Source: Amycolatopsis anabasis
GTDB taxonomy: Bacteria > Actinomycetota > Actinomycetes > Mycobacteriales > Pseudonocardiaceae
Direction: 5' to 3'
Length of the DNA stretch: 44,365 nt
Assembly: GCF_009765355.1 (NCBI RefSeq)
Contig: NZ_VTHK01000066.1
Coordinates: 420-44,784, forward strand
Shown here: one piece after another, positions 33,150 through 41,262 of the stretch
Layout: every line of letters starts with the position of its first letter
Numbering within the stretch: the first letter of the stretch is position 1
Notes under the pieces: generated by a model
Told to the model about the DNA's origin: nothing
What the model saw: only the letters and a program-made list of their open reading frames with translations
Databases searched by the model: none
Translations under genes and position numbers: made by a program

Positions 33150-33773
33150 ATGACTCGAGCCCGGAAGGGGCGGCCCGAGCCGGACCAGGACGGCCCGGCC
33201 GAGGAGTCGGTGCCGCGACGGCTGCTGTCCGTCGCGACGAAGCTGTTCGCCGACAAGGGATTCGACCGCACGTCGGTGCAGGAGGTCGTGGAGGCCGCGG
33301 GGGTCACCAAGGGGGCGATGTACCACTACTTCGACTCCAAGGACGACCTGCTCTACGAGATCTACGCGCGGGTGCTGCGCGAGCAGACCGACCAGCTGGA
33401 GCGGGTGGCGGGCAGCGACGCGCCGCTGCGCGAGCGGCTGAGCACGGCCGCCTCGGACGTGGTGGTGAGCAGCATCGCGAACCTGGACGACACCAAGATC
33501 TTCATGCAGTCGATGCACCAGCTCAGCCCGGAGAAGCAGAAGGGCGTGCGGGCCGAGCGGCGCAAGTACCACGAGCGGTTCCGGGCGCTGGTCGAGGACG
33601 GCCAGCGATCGGGGGAGTTCCGGACCGACAAACCGGCCGAGGTCATCGTCGATTTCTTCTTCGGCGCGGTGCATCACCTGGGCTTCTGGTACCACCAGGG
33701 CGGTTCGATGTCCGCGCGCCAGGTGGCCGACCACTTCGCGGATCTGCTGCTCAGCTCGCTTCGCTCGGACTGA
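33150..33773 (+). CDS. TetR-family regulator
   Basis: A 207-residue regulator with a basic, Pro-rich N-terminal arm, a strong HTH (FDRTSVQEVVEAAGVTKGAMYHYFDSKDDLLYEIYARV) and a C-terminal domain with the KstR2-like pattern RKYHERFRALVEDGQRSGEF. ATG with AAGGAGG 8 bases upstream. It lies 136 bases after the phosphotriesterase-like gene. I see no clear palindrome in that gap, so it may bind elsewhere; the ACCGAC/GTCGGT sites are candidates by proximity only. Confidence 0.9.
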   Translation: MTRARKGRPEPDQDGPAEESVPRRLLSVATKLFADKGFDRTSVQEVVEAAGVTKGAMYHYFDSKDDLLYEIYARVLREQTDQLERVAGSDAPLRERLSTAASDVVVSSIANLDDTKIFMQSMHQLSPEKQKGVRAERRKYHERFRALVEDGQRSGEFRTDKPAEVIVDFFFGAVHHLGFWYHQGGSMSARQVADHFADLLLSSLRSD

Positions 33774-33785
33774 GCCCGTCGCGGT

Positions 33786-33983
33786 TCACAGCAGTCCCGA
33801 CTCGTGCAGTTTCAGCACGGCCGCGGTGATCCCGCCGCCTCCGGCCGTCGTGGTGAGGAGTTTCAGGACCCGGTACGCGTCCCGGCGGCGCCCGGCGTCG
33901 GCCTCCCGGACCGCGGTGAGCCCGGCGATGGCCAGCAGGAGCAGCGTGACGACGGCGTAGGCGCCGACCAGCGGTCCGAACAC
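33786..33983 (-). CDS. small single-span membrane protein
   Basis: 65 residues: one hydrophobic segment (about 4-24, PLVGAYAVVTLLLLAIAGL), then a basic stretch READAGRRRDAYRVLKLL and a Gly-rich weakly amphipathic tail. GTG start with GAAGGGGACC upstream. Function not recognised; size and layout recall holin-like or regulatory mini-membrane proteins. It is divergent from the HTH-deformylase gene (122 bases between starts) and convergent with the TetR gene. Confidence 0.55.
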   Translation of the reverse strand: MFGPLVGAYAVVTLLLLAIAGLTAVREADAGRRRDAYRVLKLLTTTAGGGGITAAVLKLHESGLL

Positions 33984-34050
33984 GGAAGGTCCCCTTCGGG
34001 CGGGGCGGGTAGAGGCGGATCCAGCACATCGCCACGAACGGGTGTGCGGC

Positions 34051-34095
34051 TAGGCTGTGGCGCGACTCACGGTGCGTTCACGCACGCTCACGGTG
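34051..34095 (+). promoter_or_regulatory. promoter and phased TCACG repeats before the HTH-deformylase gene
   Basis: A TAGGCT -10 box (34051-34056) is followed, before the start codon, by three TCACG copies at 34067, 34078 and 34088, 11 and 10 bases apart, so all face the same side of the helix. The first and third are within the longer repeat CTCACGGTG (34066-34074, 34087-34095). They lie downstream of the start site, as for a repressor. XRE-type proteins commonly bind such arrays. Confidence 0.5.
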
Positions 34096-34105
34096 GAGGG
34101 CCGAG

Positions 34106-35599
34106 ATGGTCGGTGACGCGGGCACGCCGGATCCGGGGGACGTGAACGTGTTCGCCGTGGAGCTCAAGCGGTGGCGGGACGTGCGCGGCCTGTCCCGGGC
34201 CGCGCTGGCCAAGCGCATGGGCTACAACCGCTCGTACGTCTCGAAGGTGGAATCCGGGGCGGAGCGCCCGTCGAAGGAGTTCGCCGCCCATGCGGAGACC
34301 GCGTTGCGAGCGGGCGGGGCGCTGCGCAAGTCGTTCCGCGAGTACGACGGCGCGCGTGCCGGAAGACCGCGTCGTCCGGTCGTGCCCCCGGATCCGGCCG
34401 AGCACGGCGGGAGCCTCGTGGTTGACCACGACGACGCGACCTTGCGCTACGACGGGCACACCTACCGGCTCACCCAGCGCCGGCGACTGGTCAACGGCGG
34501 CGCCGAACCGGTCACCCGCTACCTCATCCGGATCTCGGTGGATCGCTACCCGCGCGACCCGGAGCGTTCCAACCAGCTGTACAGCGAGAGTCCGCTCACC
34601 TGGGACGAGCTCGGGCTCCGCGCCTGGCACGGAAACGGCCGCGCCGAGCCGATGGAGTGGACGGCCCACCACGACCGGGCCGCGTTCAAGGAGGTGTGGT
34701 TGCAGTTCTCCGGCGAGCACGAGCGGTTTCCGCTGTATCCCGGCGAAGCGACCTGGATCGAGTACGAGTACACGGTGCGGGACGAGCACTGGGGCAACTG
34801 GTTCCAGCGCGCCGTCCGGTTGCCGACCCGCCGCCTGTCCGTGTGCCTGGACTTTCCCGCCGAACTCGCGCCGGTGGTGTGGGGACTGGAAACGTCGATG
34901 ACCGCGGAAGATGTTCCCTTCCGCACCGCGATCGCCCGTGCGGATCAGGGCGACCGGCAGGTGTTCTCCTGGTCGTGCGCCGATCCGCCGGTGCACGCCC
35001 GATACCGGCTCGAATGGGGATTCCGGGGACGTGCCGACGACGGCCCGGCGCCGGCGCCGAGCGAGGTGATGCGCTCGCTGGGCATCGCGCAGGACGGCGA
35101 CCCGATCCTGCGGCGGACCGCGCGGCCGTTCGACCTGCCCGCCGAAGCCGCGGACGCGCGGCGGGTCGTGGCCGCGCTCGAGGCGGCCGCCGAGCGGGTC
35201 GCGCAGGCGCACACCTTCGGCAAGGGAATGGGCATCGCCGCTCCGCAGATCGGCGTCGACCGCGCGGCCGCGATCATCCAGCCACCGGACGGCGAACCGA
35301 TCACCCTGTTCAACCCGAGCGTCATCGAAACCGACGGCGAGAGCGACGAACAGTACGAGGGGTGCCTCTCCTTCTTCGACGTCCGCGGCCGGGTTCCCCG
35401 GGCGCAGGAGATCCACGTCGAGCACACCACCCTCGACGGCCGGAAGAAGATCACCGTTTACCGCCGGGGAGTGGCCCGCCTCGTCGCGCACGAGGTGGAC
35501 CACCTCCACGGCGTGCTCTACACCGACCGGATGCGGTCCGGCACCGAACCGATCCCGGTCGAGCAGTACCGCGGCACCGGAAGTGCCTGGCAGTACTGA
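34106..35599 (+). CDS. XRE-type HTH regulator fused to peptide deformylase
   Basis: A 497-residue three-part protein. Residues 16-70 are an XRE helix-turn-helix (ELKRWRDVRGLSRAALAKRM, NRSYVSKVESGAERPS). Residues about 100-308 form a Trp-rich, mostly beta middle region (YRLTQRRRLVNGGAEPVTRY, WGNWFQRAVRLPTRRLSVCL) known from C-terminal parts of actinomycete XRE regulators. Residues about 318-497 are a full peptide deformylase: motif 1 GMGIAAPQ (374-381), motif 2 EGCLS (418-422), motif 3 HEVDH (462-466). Metal ligands C420, H462, H466 and the catalytic E463 and Q381 are all intact. ATG with GGAGGG 5 bases upstream. It is not next to fmt, so it is not the housekeeping enzyme. It may sense or process formyl-Met peptides or resist deformylase inhibitors. 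Confidence 0.9.
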   Translation: MVGDAGTPDPGDVNVFAVELKRWRDVRGLSRAALAKRMGYNRSYVSKVESGAERPSKEFAAHAETALRAGGALRKSFREYDGARAGRPRRPVVPPDPAEHGGSLVVDHDDATLRYDGHTYRLTQRRRLVNGGAEPVTRYLIRISVDRYPRDPERSNQLYSESPLTWDELGLRAWHGNGRAEPMEWTAHHDRAAFKEVWLQFSGEHERFPLYPGEATWIEYEYTVRDEHWGNWFQRAVRLPTRRLSVCLDFPAELAPVVWGLETSMTAEDVPFRTAIARADQGDRQVFSWSCADPPVHARYRLEWGFRGRADDGPAPAPSEVMRSLGIAQDGDPILRRTARPFDLPAEAADARRVVAALEAAAERVAQAHTFGKGMGIAAPQIGVDRAAAIIQPPDGEPITLFNPSVIETDGESDEQYEGCLSFFDVRGRVPRAQEIHVEHTTLDGRKKITVYRRGVARLVAHEVDHLHGVLYTDRMRSGTEPIPVEQYRGTGSAWQY

Positions 35600-35608
35600 C
35601 CGGGACCG

Positions 35609-37687
35609 TTACCCGCTCGTACGGGCCAGGGCGGTCGCGGCGTACAGCGAAAGCGTCAGCGTGGACAGGTATCGCTGGGCGGTGGCCCGGTCGCCCTTGT
35701 CCAGCGCCGCGTTGATGGCGGGCAGCGGCTGGGACGCGTAGCCGGTGTACTCGCCCGGTGCGTAGACCTGGTGCTTGTACCAGTCCCGCCCGGGCAGGCC
35801 GAGCGGATTCGTGAGGCTGCGTTCCTGCCACAGCAGCGCGCGGTTCATCCGGTCGGCCCGCGACGGCGGCAGGTTCGCGCCCGAGGTGAGTTGTTCGCGG
35901 GCGTTCTCCAGCCGACCGGCGGCCCGTTGCCATTCCTGGGCCGCGCGGACCGCCGAGGAGACGTCGAGCCCGCGCTTCGCCACCTCGCCGAGATAGCCCT
36001 GCACCGCCGTGGCGTAACCGGAGTAGTTCATCGGCAGGACGTCGGCTTCGGTCAGCCGCAGGCCGACCAGCCCGGTCGTCTCCGCGGCGGCCGAATGGTG
36101 CACGAACCCGGGGTCGAGGAACCGTTCGGTCATGTCGAGATCGTCGATCGTGCTGTGGTACTCGCCGCTGCCCGAATCGAAGCCCACGCCCGCCGACGAG
36201 ATCCCGAGGTGGTCCAGGAACGCGGTGTAGTCCGAACCGCTGCCCAGCCGTCCCGGTTTCGGTTTCCCGCCGGTCGCGGCCACCCAGTTGGCGTAGACCG
36301 TGCCGTGGTCGGGATCGGGCACGTCCTTGGTGACCGCGGTGACCAGATCGTCGAGCGAGGGCACCGCGGCCGCGCTGAAGTCCTTGCCCGCGGTGCCGTC
36401 CATGTTCAGGTACGAAACCGCGCCGGTGAGCAGATCGAAGCGGTGCTGTTCGGCCCATTCGGTGGAACCGAGCAGCCCGTACTCCTCGCCGTCCCAACCG
36501 GCGATCACGATCGTGCGCTGCGGCCGCCAGCCGGTCTTGAGCAACTGGGACAGGCCGTAGGCGATCTGCATCGCCGACACCCAGCCGCTGGTGTTGTCGT
36601 TCGTGCCGTAGACCCACGCGTCCTGGTGCGCCCCGATGATCACCTTCTGCTCGGGATGCGTGCTGCCCTTGATCTCGGCGACGACGTCGTGCACGGGAAG
36701 CTGTTCGTAGTCGATGTCCAGGTTCAGCCGGGCCTCGGTCGGCCCGGGACCCACGTGGTAGCCGAAGTTCAGCCCGCCCTGCCAGTTCTTCGGGACAGAC
36801 GGCCCGGCGAGGGCCTTGAGCAGGGGTTCCGCCTGCCCGTAGGAGATCGGCGTGGTCGGGATGCGGGGCAGGTTCCGCGCGTCGGCCGGATCGAGCCGGT
36901 CGGTGCCGGGCACGGACGGTTCGCCGGGCGTCAGCGGATCGCCGGGGTAGTTGAAGATGTACTGGACGCTGCCGCGCTGGATGGCGTCGGCCGGGCGCCA
37001 CGGCCCGTTCGGGTAGACCGGTCCGCGCACGAACCCGTCGTCGGCCGGATCGGAGTAGATGAGCACGCCCTTGGCGCCGTGCTCCTCGGCCACCTTCGAC
37101 TTCACGCCCCGGAAGCTGTTCCCGTAGCGCACTAGGACGACCTTGTCCCGCACGTCGACGCCGAGTTCGGCGAGCTTCTGGTAGTCCTCGGGCAGGCCGT
37201 AGTTGGCGTAGACCACCTTGCCGGTGACGTCCCCGGCGGGGGAGTAGGCGTTGTAGCCGACGACCGCCTCGTCGAGGTGCTGCTGGCCCGGGTAGGGGTG
37301 TTCCATGACTTCCAGCTGCCGCTGCTGCGGCGCGGTCATCCGGACGTCGATGTTCTTCGGCACCGAGCCGTACACCGAGTAGTCGCGCAGGTTCGCGTCC
37401 AGGCCCCATTCGCGGAGCTTGGCGCGCGAGTACTCGGCGCCCCAGCGCGCGCCGTCGGTGCCGACCAGCCGGGGCCGTTCGGACAGGACGGTGCTCAGCT
37501 CGCGAGCCTGAGCCGGATCGATGGCCTGCAGGAACTTCTGCTCCAGCGCCCGCTGCGCGGCGGAGTGCTGGACGGTGAAACCGGGAAGTTTGTTTTGCTC
37601 GGCAGCGGTGGCGGGCGTGGCGACCAGAAGAGAGATCACCGTGGTCGCCGCGATCCCCAGCGCCGAGGCTCTAGTCCACGGATGCAT
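35609..37687 (-). CDS. secreted M28 peptidase, glutamate carboxypeptidase II-like
   Basis: A 692-residue exported zinc exopeptidase. A signal peptide (ASALGIAATTVISLLVATPA, cut after ATA) is followed by a PA domain (about 110-300), the M28 catalytic domain and a helical TfR-dimerisation domain (from about 560). Catalytic features: GAHQDAWVYGTNDNTSG (His and bridging Asp), WDGEEYGLLGS (general-base and ligand Glu), YLNMDGT (Asp) and GEYHSTIDD (His), the set of five ligands of GCPII/PSMA. Likely trims peptides outside the cell. Start choice is uncertain: 37687 gives the better-shaped signal peptide, 37723 is an alternative. Convergent with the HTH-deformylase gene. Confidence 0.9.
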   Translation of the reverse strand: MHPWTRASALGIAATTVISLLVATPATAAEQNKLPGFTVQHSAAQRALEQKFLQAIDPAQARELSTVLSERPRLVGTDGARWGAEYSRAKLREWGLDANLRDYSVYGSVPKNIDVRMTAPQQRQLEVMEHPYPGQQHLDEAVVGYNAYSPAGDVTGKVVYANYGLPEDYQKLAELGVDVRDKVVLVRYGNSFRGVKSKVAEEHGAKGVLIYSDPADDGFVRGPVYPNGPWRPADAIQRGSVQYIFNYPGDPLTPGEPSVPGTDRLDPADARNLPRIPTTPISYGQAEPLLKALAGPSVPKNWQGGLNFGYHVGPGPTEARLNLDIDYEQLPVHDVVAEIKGSTHPEQKVIIGAHQDAWVYGTNDNTSGWVSAMQIAYGLSQLLKTGWRPQRTIVIAGWDGEEYGLLGSTEWAEQHRFDLLTGAVSYLNMDGTAGKDFSAAAVPSLDDLVTAVTKDVPDPDHGTVYANWVAATGGKPKPGRLGSGSDYTAFLDHLGISSAGVGFDSGSGEYHSTIDDLDMTERFLDPGFVHHSAAAETTGLVGLRLTEADVLPMNYSGYATAVQGYLGEVAKRGLDVSSAVRAAQEWQRAAGRLENAREQLTSGANLPPSRADRMNRALLWQERSLTNPLGLPGRDWYKHQVYAPGEYTGYASQPLPAINAALDKGDRATAQRYLSTLTLSLYAATALARTSG

Positions 37688-37751
37688 GCCTTCAGCTAAC
37701 CGCCGCCCCGATGAGGTGACCATCCGCCAAACGGTCTGAACGCCCTACCTT

Positions 37752-38858
37752 TCAGCCGGGAAGATCGATCAAGGTGGCCAGGTTCCGGCGGTGGCGGCCC
37801 GGGGTGCCGAGGGCGAGTTCGCTGCTCTTGGCGCGCTTGAGGTACAGGTGCGCCGGATGCTCCCAGGTCATGCCGATCCCGCCGTGCAACTGGATCGCCT
37901 CCTCGGCGGCGTGCACCGCGATCCCCGAGCAGTACGCCTGCGCGACGGCCACCGCGACCGGCACGTCCGCACTGCCGGTGGCGAGCGCGTCGGCGGCGTA
38001 CCGCGCGGCCGCCCGCGCCGAGACCAGCTCCAGGTACAGATCCGCCAGCCGGTGCTTCAACGCCTGGAACGAGCCGACCGGGCGCCCGAACTGGTACCGC
38101 TCCCGCACGTACCGCACGGTCTCCTCGAGACACCATTCCGCGACCCCGAGCTGTTCCGACGCGAGCAACCCGGCGCCCGTGGTCAGGGCGGCCGCCAGCG
38201 CGGCCTCGGCCTGCCCGGGCCCGGCCACCAGCCGCGCCGGGTTGTCGTCCAGCACGACATCCGCGATCCGGCGGGTCAGGTCCAGCGAGGTCACCTCGGT
38301 CGCCGAGAACTCGGTCACCGCGTAGAGCCCCGGCCCGTCCGGTCCGGTCGCGGGGACCAGCAGCACCTCGGCCACCGGCGCGTCGGCGACCGTGCCGATC
38401 CGGCCGCTCAGCACCCCGTCCGCGGTGGCCGTCACCGCGGACGGGAACGCCGCGTCCGGCGCGGTGGTCAGCGGAACCGCCAGCGCGCCGATCAGCTCAC
38501 CGGAGGAGAGCCGGGGGAGGAGTTCGGCGACCACCGGTTCGGTGGTGTCCGCGGCCAGCAGCGCCGAGGTCGCCAGCACCGCGCTGCCGAGGAACGGCAC
38601 CGGCGCCACGCTGCGGCCCAGTTCCTCCAGCACCAGGGCGGTTTCCCGGACCGACGCGCCCTGCCCCCCGAGTTCCTCCGGTACGGCCAGGCCCGCCGCG
38701 CCGAGGTCGCCGGCGAGCGTGCGCCACAGTTTCAGGTCGTACGGTTCGGCGGTCTCCACCCGCGCCAGCACCGCGGCCGCGTCCGCCCGGTCGCCCAGCA
38801 GATCGCGGACGCTCGCGCGCAGATCGTTCTCGACGTCCGAGTACAGCAGGTCACTCAT
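37752..38858 (-). CDS. acyl-CoA dehydrogenase, beta-type partner
   Basis: A 368-residue dehydrogenase-fold protein. It keeps EELGGQGASVRETALVLEELG and YQFGRPVGSFQALKHRLADLYLE, with IQLHGGIGMTWEHPAHLYLKR at the C-terminus, but the loop that normally reads EGGTSE is LALGTPGR, and the middle FAD/substrate segment (TEPxxGS) is replaced by LTTAPDAAFPS. Such halves pair with a catalytic partner in the heteromeric FadE complexes of actinomycete steroid-side-chain oxidation. The partner is the gene directly upstream, whose stop overlaps this ATG. Confidence 0.88.
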   Translation of the reverse strand: MSDLLYSDVENDLRASVRDLLGDRADAAAVLARVETAEPYDLKLWRTLAGDLGAAGLAVPEELGGQGASVRETALVLEELGRSVAPVPFLGSAVLATSALLAADTTEPVVAELLPRLSSGELIGALAVPLTTAPDAAFPSAVTATADGVLSGRIGTVADAPVAEVLLVPATGPDGPGLYAVTEFSATEVTSLDLTRRIADVVLDDNPARLVAGPGQAEAALAAALTTGAGLLASEQLGVAEWCLEETVRYVRERYQFGRPVGSFQALKHRLADLYLELVSARAAARYAADALATGSADVPVAVAVAQAYCSGIAVHAAEEAIQLHGGIGMTWEHPAHLYLKRAKSSELALGTPGRHRRNLATLIDLPG

Positions 38859-40042
38859 CGCGGCAGGTCCTTCCAGGCGACGTCCTTGTCCACGCGCGGT
38901 TCCGAAGGCAGCCCGAGAACGCGCTCGGCGATGATGTTGCGCAGCACCTCCGAGGTGCCGCCCTCGATGGAGTTGCCCTTCGCGCGCAGGTAGCGGTATC
39001 CGGCTTCGCGGCCGAAGAAGTCGACGTTCTCCGGGCGGCGCATGGTCCAGTCGTCGTACCGCAGCCCTTCCTCGCCCATCAGCTCGACGCCGAGGCCGGA
39101 CAGCGCCTGGTTGAGTTCGGCGAACCCGAGTTTCATCGCCGAGCCCTCGGGCCCGGGCGCGCCGACCGCGAGCTGCTGGCGCAACCGGATTCCGGCCAGG
39201 CGCAGGGCCTCGCTGTCCACCCAGAGTTTGAGCAGCCGGTCGTGCAGATCGGGGGTGCGCAGGTCCGGCCGCTCGCGCCAGGTGTTCGCGACGACCCCGA
39301 CCATGCCGCCCTCGCGCGGGATCGGCCGCCCGCCGATGGCCACGCGCTCGTTCATCAGCGTGGTCTGCGCGACCTTCCAGCCCTCGCCGACCGCGCCCAG
39401 CCGGTGCGCGTCCGGAATCCGCACCCCGGTCAGGAAGACCTCGTTGAACTCGGCCTCCCCGGTGATCTGCCGCAGCGGCCGCACCTCGACGCCGGGTGCG
39501 GTCATGTCGCAGACGAAGTAGGTCATGCCCTGGTGCTTGGGCACGTCCGGATCGGTGCGGGTGACCAGGATCGCCCACCGCGCGGTGTGCGCGGACGAGG
39601 TCCACACCTTCTGCCCGGTCACCACCCAGTCCTCCCCGTCGCGCACCGCGCGGGTGCCCAGCGCGGCCAGGTCGGAACCGGCGCCCGGTTCGCTGAAGAG
39701 CTGGCACCAGACCTCCTCGCCGGTCCACAGTGGACGGAGGAAGCGCTGCCGCTGTTCCGGGGTGCCGAACCGCAGGACGGTCGGCGCGGCCATGCCGAGC
39801 CCGATCCCGATGCGGCGCGGGTCGTTGTCCGGGGCATCCGCCGCCTCGAGCTCGGCGTCCACAACGGACTGCAGTTCCCGCGGCGCGTCCAGCCCGCCGA
39901 GCCCGGCCGGGAAGTGCACCCAGGCCAGCCCCGCGTCGAACCGGGCCCGCAGGAACTCCAGCCGGTCGGTCGTGGCCGGATCGTGCGCGGCGAGCAGTTC
40001 GCGCACGCGCCGGCGCAGGTCTTCGGCGTTCACCTCGGTCAT
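38855..40042 (-). CDS. acyl-CoA dehydrogenase, catalytic alpha-type partner
   Basis: A 395-residue dehydrogenase. LFSEPGAGSDLAALGT and GQKVWTSSAHTARWAILVTRT contact FAD; the C-terminus has KGNSIEGGTSEVLRNIIAERVLGLP with the EGGTSE loop, and GYRYLRAKG. With the smaller, degenerate neighbour downstream it looks like an alpha/beta FadE heteromer acting on a bulky acyl-CoA. ATG at 40042 overlaps the upstream stop (TGATG). The substrate is not identifiable from sequence. Confidence 0.9.
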   Translation of the reverse strand: MTEVNAEDLRRRVRELLAAHDPATTDRLEFLRARFDAGLAWVHFPAGLGGLDAPRELQSVVDAELEAADAPDNDPRRIGIGLGMAAPTVLRFGTPEQRQRFLRPLWTGEEVWCQLFSEPGAGSDLAALGTRAVRDGEDWVVTGQKVWTSSAHTARWAILVTRTDPDVPKHQGMTYFVCDMTAPGVEVRPLRQITGEAEFNEVFLTGVRIPDAHRLGAVGEGWKVAQTTLMNERVAIGGRPIPREGGMVGVVANTWRERPDLRTPDLHDRLLKLWVDSEALRLAGIRLRQQLAVGAPGPEGSAMKLGFAELNQALSGLGVELMGEEGLRYDDWTMRRPENVDFFGREAGYRYLRAKGNSIEGGTSEVLRNIIAERVLGLPSEPRVDKDVAWKDLPR

Positions 40043-41262
40043 CAGCTGGCCTCCGGCTGGTAGCGCTTGAGCTCGCGCCGGGCCATCGAGCGCTTGTGCA
40101 CCTCGTCCGGCCCGTCCGCGATCCGCAGCATCCGCGCGGCCGCCCACAGCTGCGCGAGCGGGAAGTCCTGGCTGACCCCGCCCGCGCCGTGGGCCTGGAT
40201 CGCCTTGTCCAGGATCCATTCGACGGCGGCCGGGGTGGCGATCTTGATCGCCTGGATCTCGGTGTGCGCGCCCTGGTTGCCGACCGTGTCCATCAGCCAG
40301 GCCGTTTTCAGCACCAGCAGCCGCAGCTGCTCCACCCGCACCCGCGATTCGGCGATCCAGTCCTGCACCACGCCCTGCGCGGCGATCGGTTTCCCGAACG
40401 CGACCCGCGACACCGTCCGCTTGCACATCAGCTCGATCGCGCGTTCGGCCATCCCGATCAGCCGCATGCAGTGGTGGATCCGGCCCGGCCCGAGCCGCGC
40501 CTGGGCGATCGCGAAGCCCGAACCCTCCTCGCCGATCAGGTTCTCGGCGGGCACCCTGGCGTTTTCGAAGACCACCTCGGCGTGCCCGCCGTGGTCGCCG
40601 TCGGAGTAGCCGAAGACGTGCATCCCGCGTTCGACGGTCATACCGGGCGTGTCGCGGGGGACCAGGATCATGCTCTGCTGCTTGTGCGGCGGGCCGTCCG
40701 GATCGGTCTTGCCCATCACGATGAAGATCTGGCAGTTCGGGTTCATCGCGCCGGAGATGAACCACTTCCGCCCGTTGATCACGTAGTCGGCGCCGTCGCG
40801 GGTGATGCTGGTGGCGATGTTGCGCGCGTCCGAGGACGCCACGTCCGGTTCGGTCATCGCGAACGCGGAGCGGATCTCCCCGTCCAGCAGCGGTCGCAGC
40901 CACTGCTTGCGCTGCTGCTCGTTGCCGAACATGGCCAGCACTTCCATGTTCCCGGTGTCCGGCGCCGCGCAGTTGAGCGCGGTCGGCGCCAGCCCGGGAC
41001 TGCGGCCGGTGATCTCGGCGAGCGGCGCGTACTGCAGGTTCGTCAGGCCGCCGCCGTGCTCCCCGGGGAGGAAGAAGTTCCAGAGCCCGCGCTTGCGCGC
41101 CTCGGCCTTGAGCTCCTCGACGATCGGCACGCTGGTCCACTCGGACTCGCGTTCGGCGAGCTGCTGTTCGAAGACCGGTTCGGCCGGGTAGACGTGTTCG
41201 TCCATGAACGCCAGCAGCCGCTCGCGCAGCTCCTCGGTCTTGGCGTCGTACGCGAAGTCCAT
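40042..41262 (-). CDS. acyl-CoA dehydrogenase of the ACAD10/11 type
   Basis: A 406-residue protein with segments that recall the dehydrogenase domain of human ACAD10/ACAD11: AMTEPDVASSDARNI, RLGPGRIHHCMRLIGMAERA, WIAESRVRVEQLRLLVLKTA, GAGGVSQDFPLAQLWA and RMLRIADGPDEVHKRSMARR. In mammals that domain acts together with an N-terminal kinase domain to turn 4-hydroxyacyl-CoA into enoyl-CoA through a 4-phospho intermediate. Here the kinase-like domain is the separate gene immediately upstream (TGATG overlap). ATG at 41262. Confidence 0.9.
   Translation of the reverse strand: MDFAYDAKTEELRERLLAFMDEHVYPAEPVFEQQLAERESEWTSVPIVEELKAEARKRGLWNFFLPGEHGGGLTNLQYAPLAEITGRSPGLAPTALNCAAPDTGNMEVLAMFGNEQQRKQWLRPLLDGEIRSAFAMTEPDVASSDARNIATSITRDGADYVINGRKWFISGAMNPNCQIFIVMGKTDPDGPPHKQQSMILVPRDTPGMTVERGMHVFGYSDGDHGGHAEVVFENARVPAENLIGEEGSGFAIAQARLGPGRIHHCMRLIGMAERAIELMCKRTVSRVAFGKPIAAQGVVQDWIAESRVRVEQLRLLVLKTAWLMDTVGNQGAHTEIQAIKIATPAAVEWILDKAIQAHGAGGVSQDFPLAQLWAAARMLRIADGPDEVHKRSMARRELKRYQPEAS

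Noticed and set aside
38855..41140. A 761-residue fused acyl-CoA dehydrogenase
   Set aside because: The N-terminal part is an out-of-frame reading of the ACAD10/11-like gene. The true start is at 40042 with a TGATG overlap.
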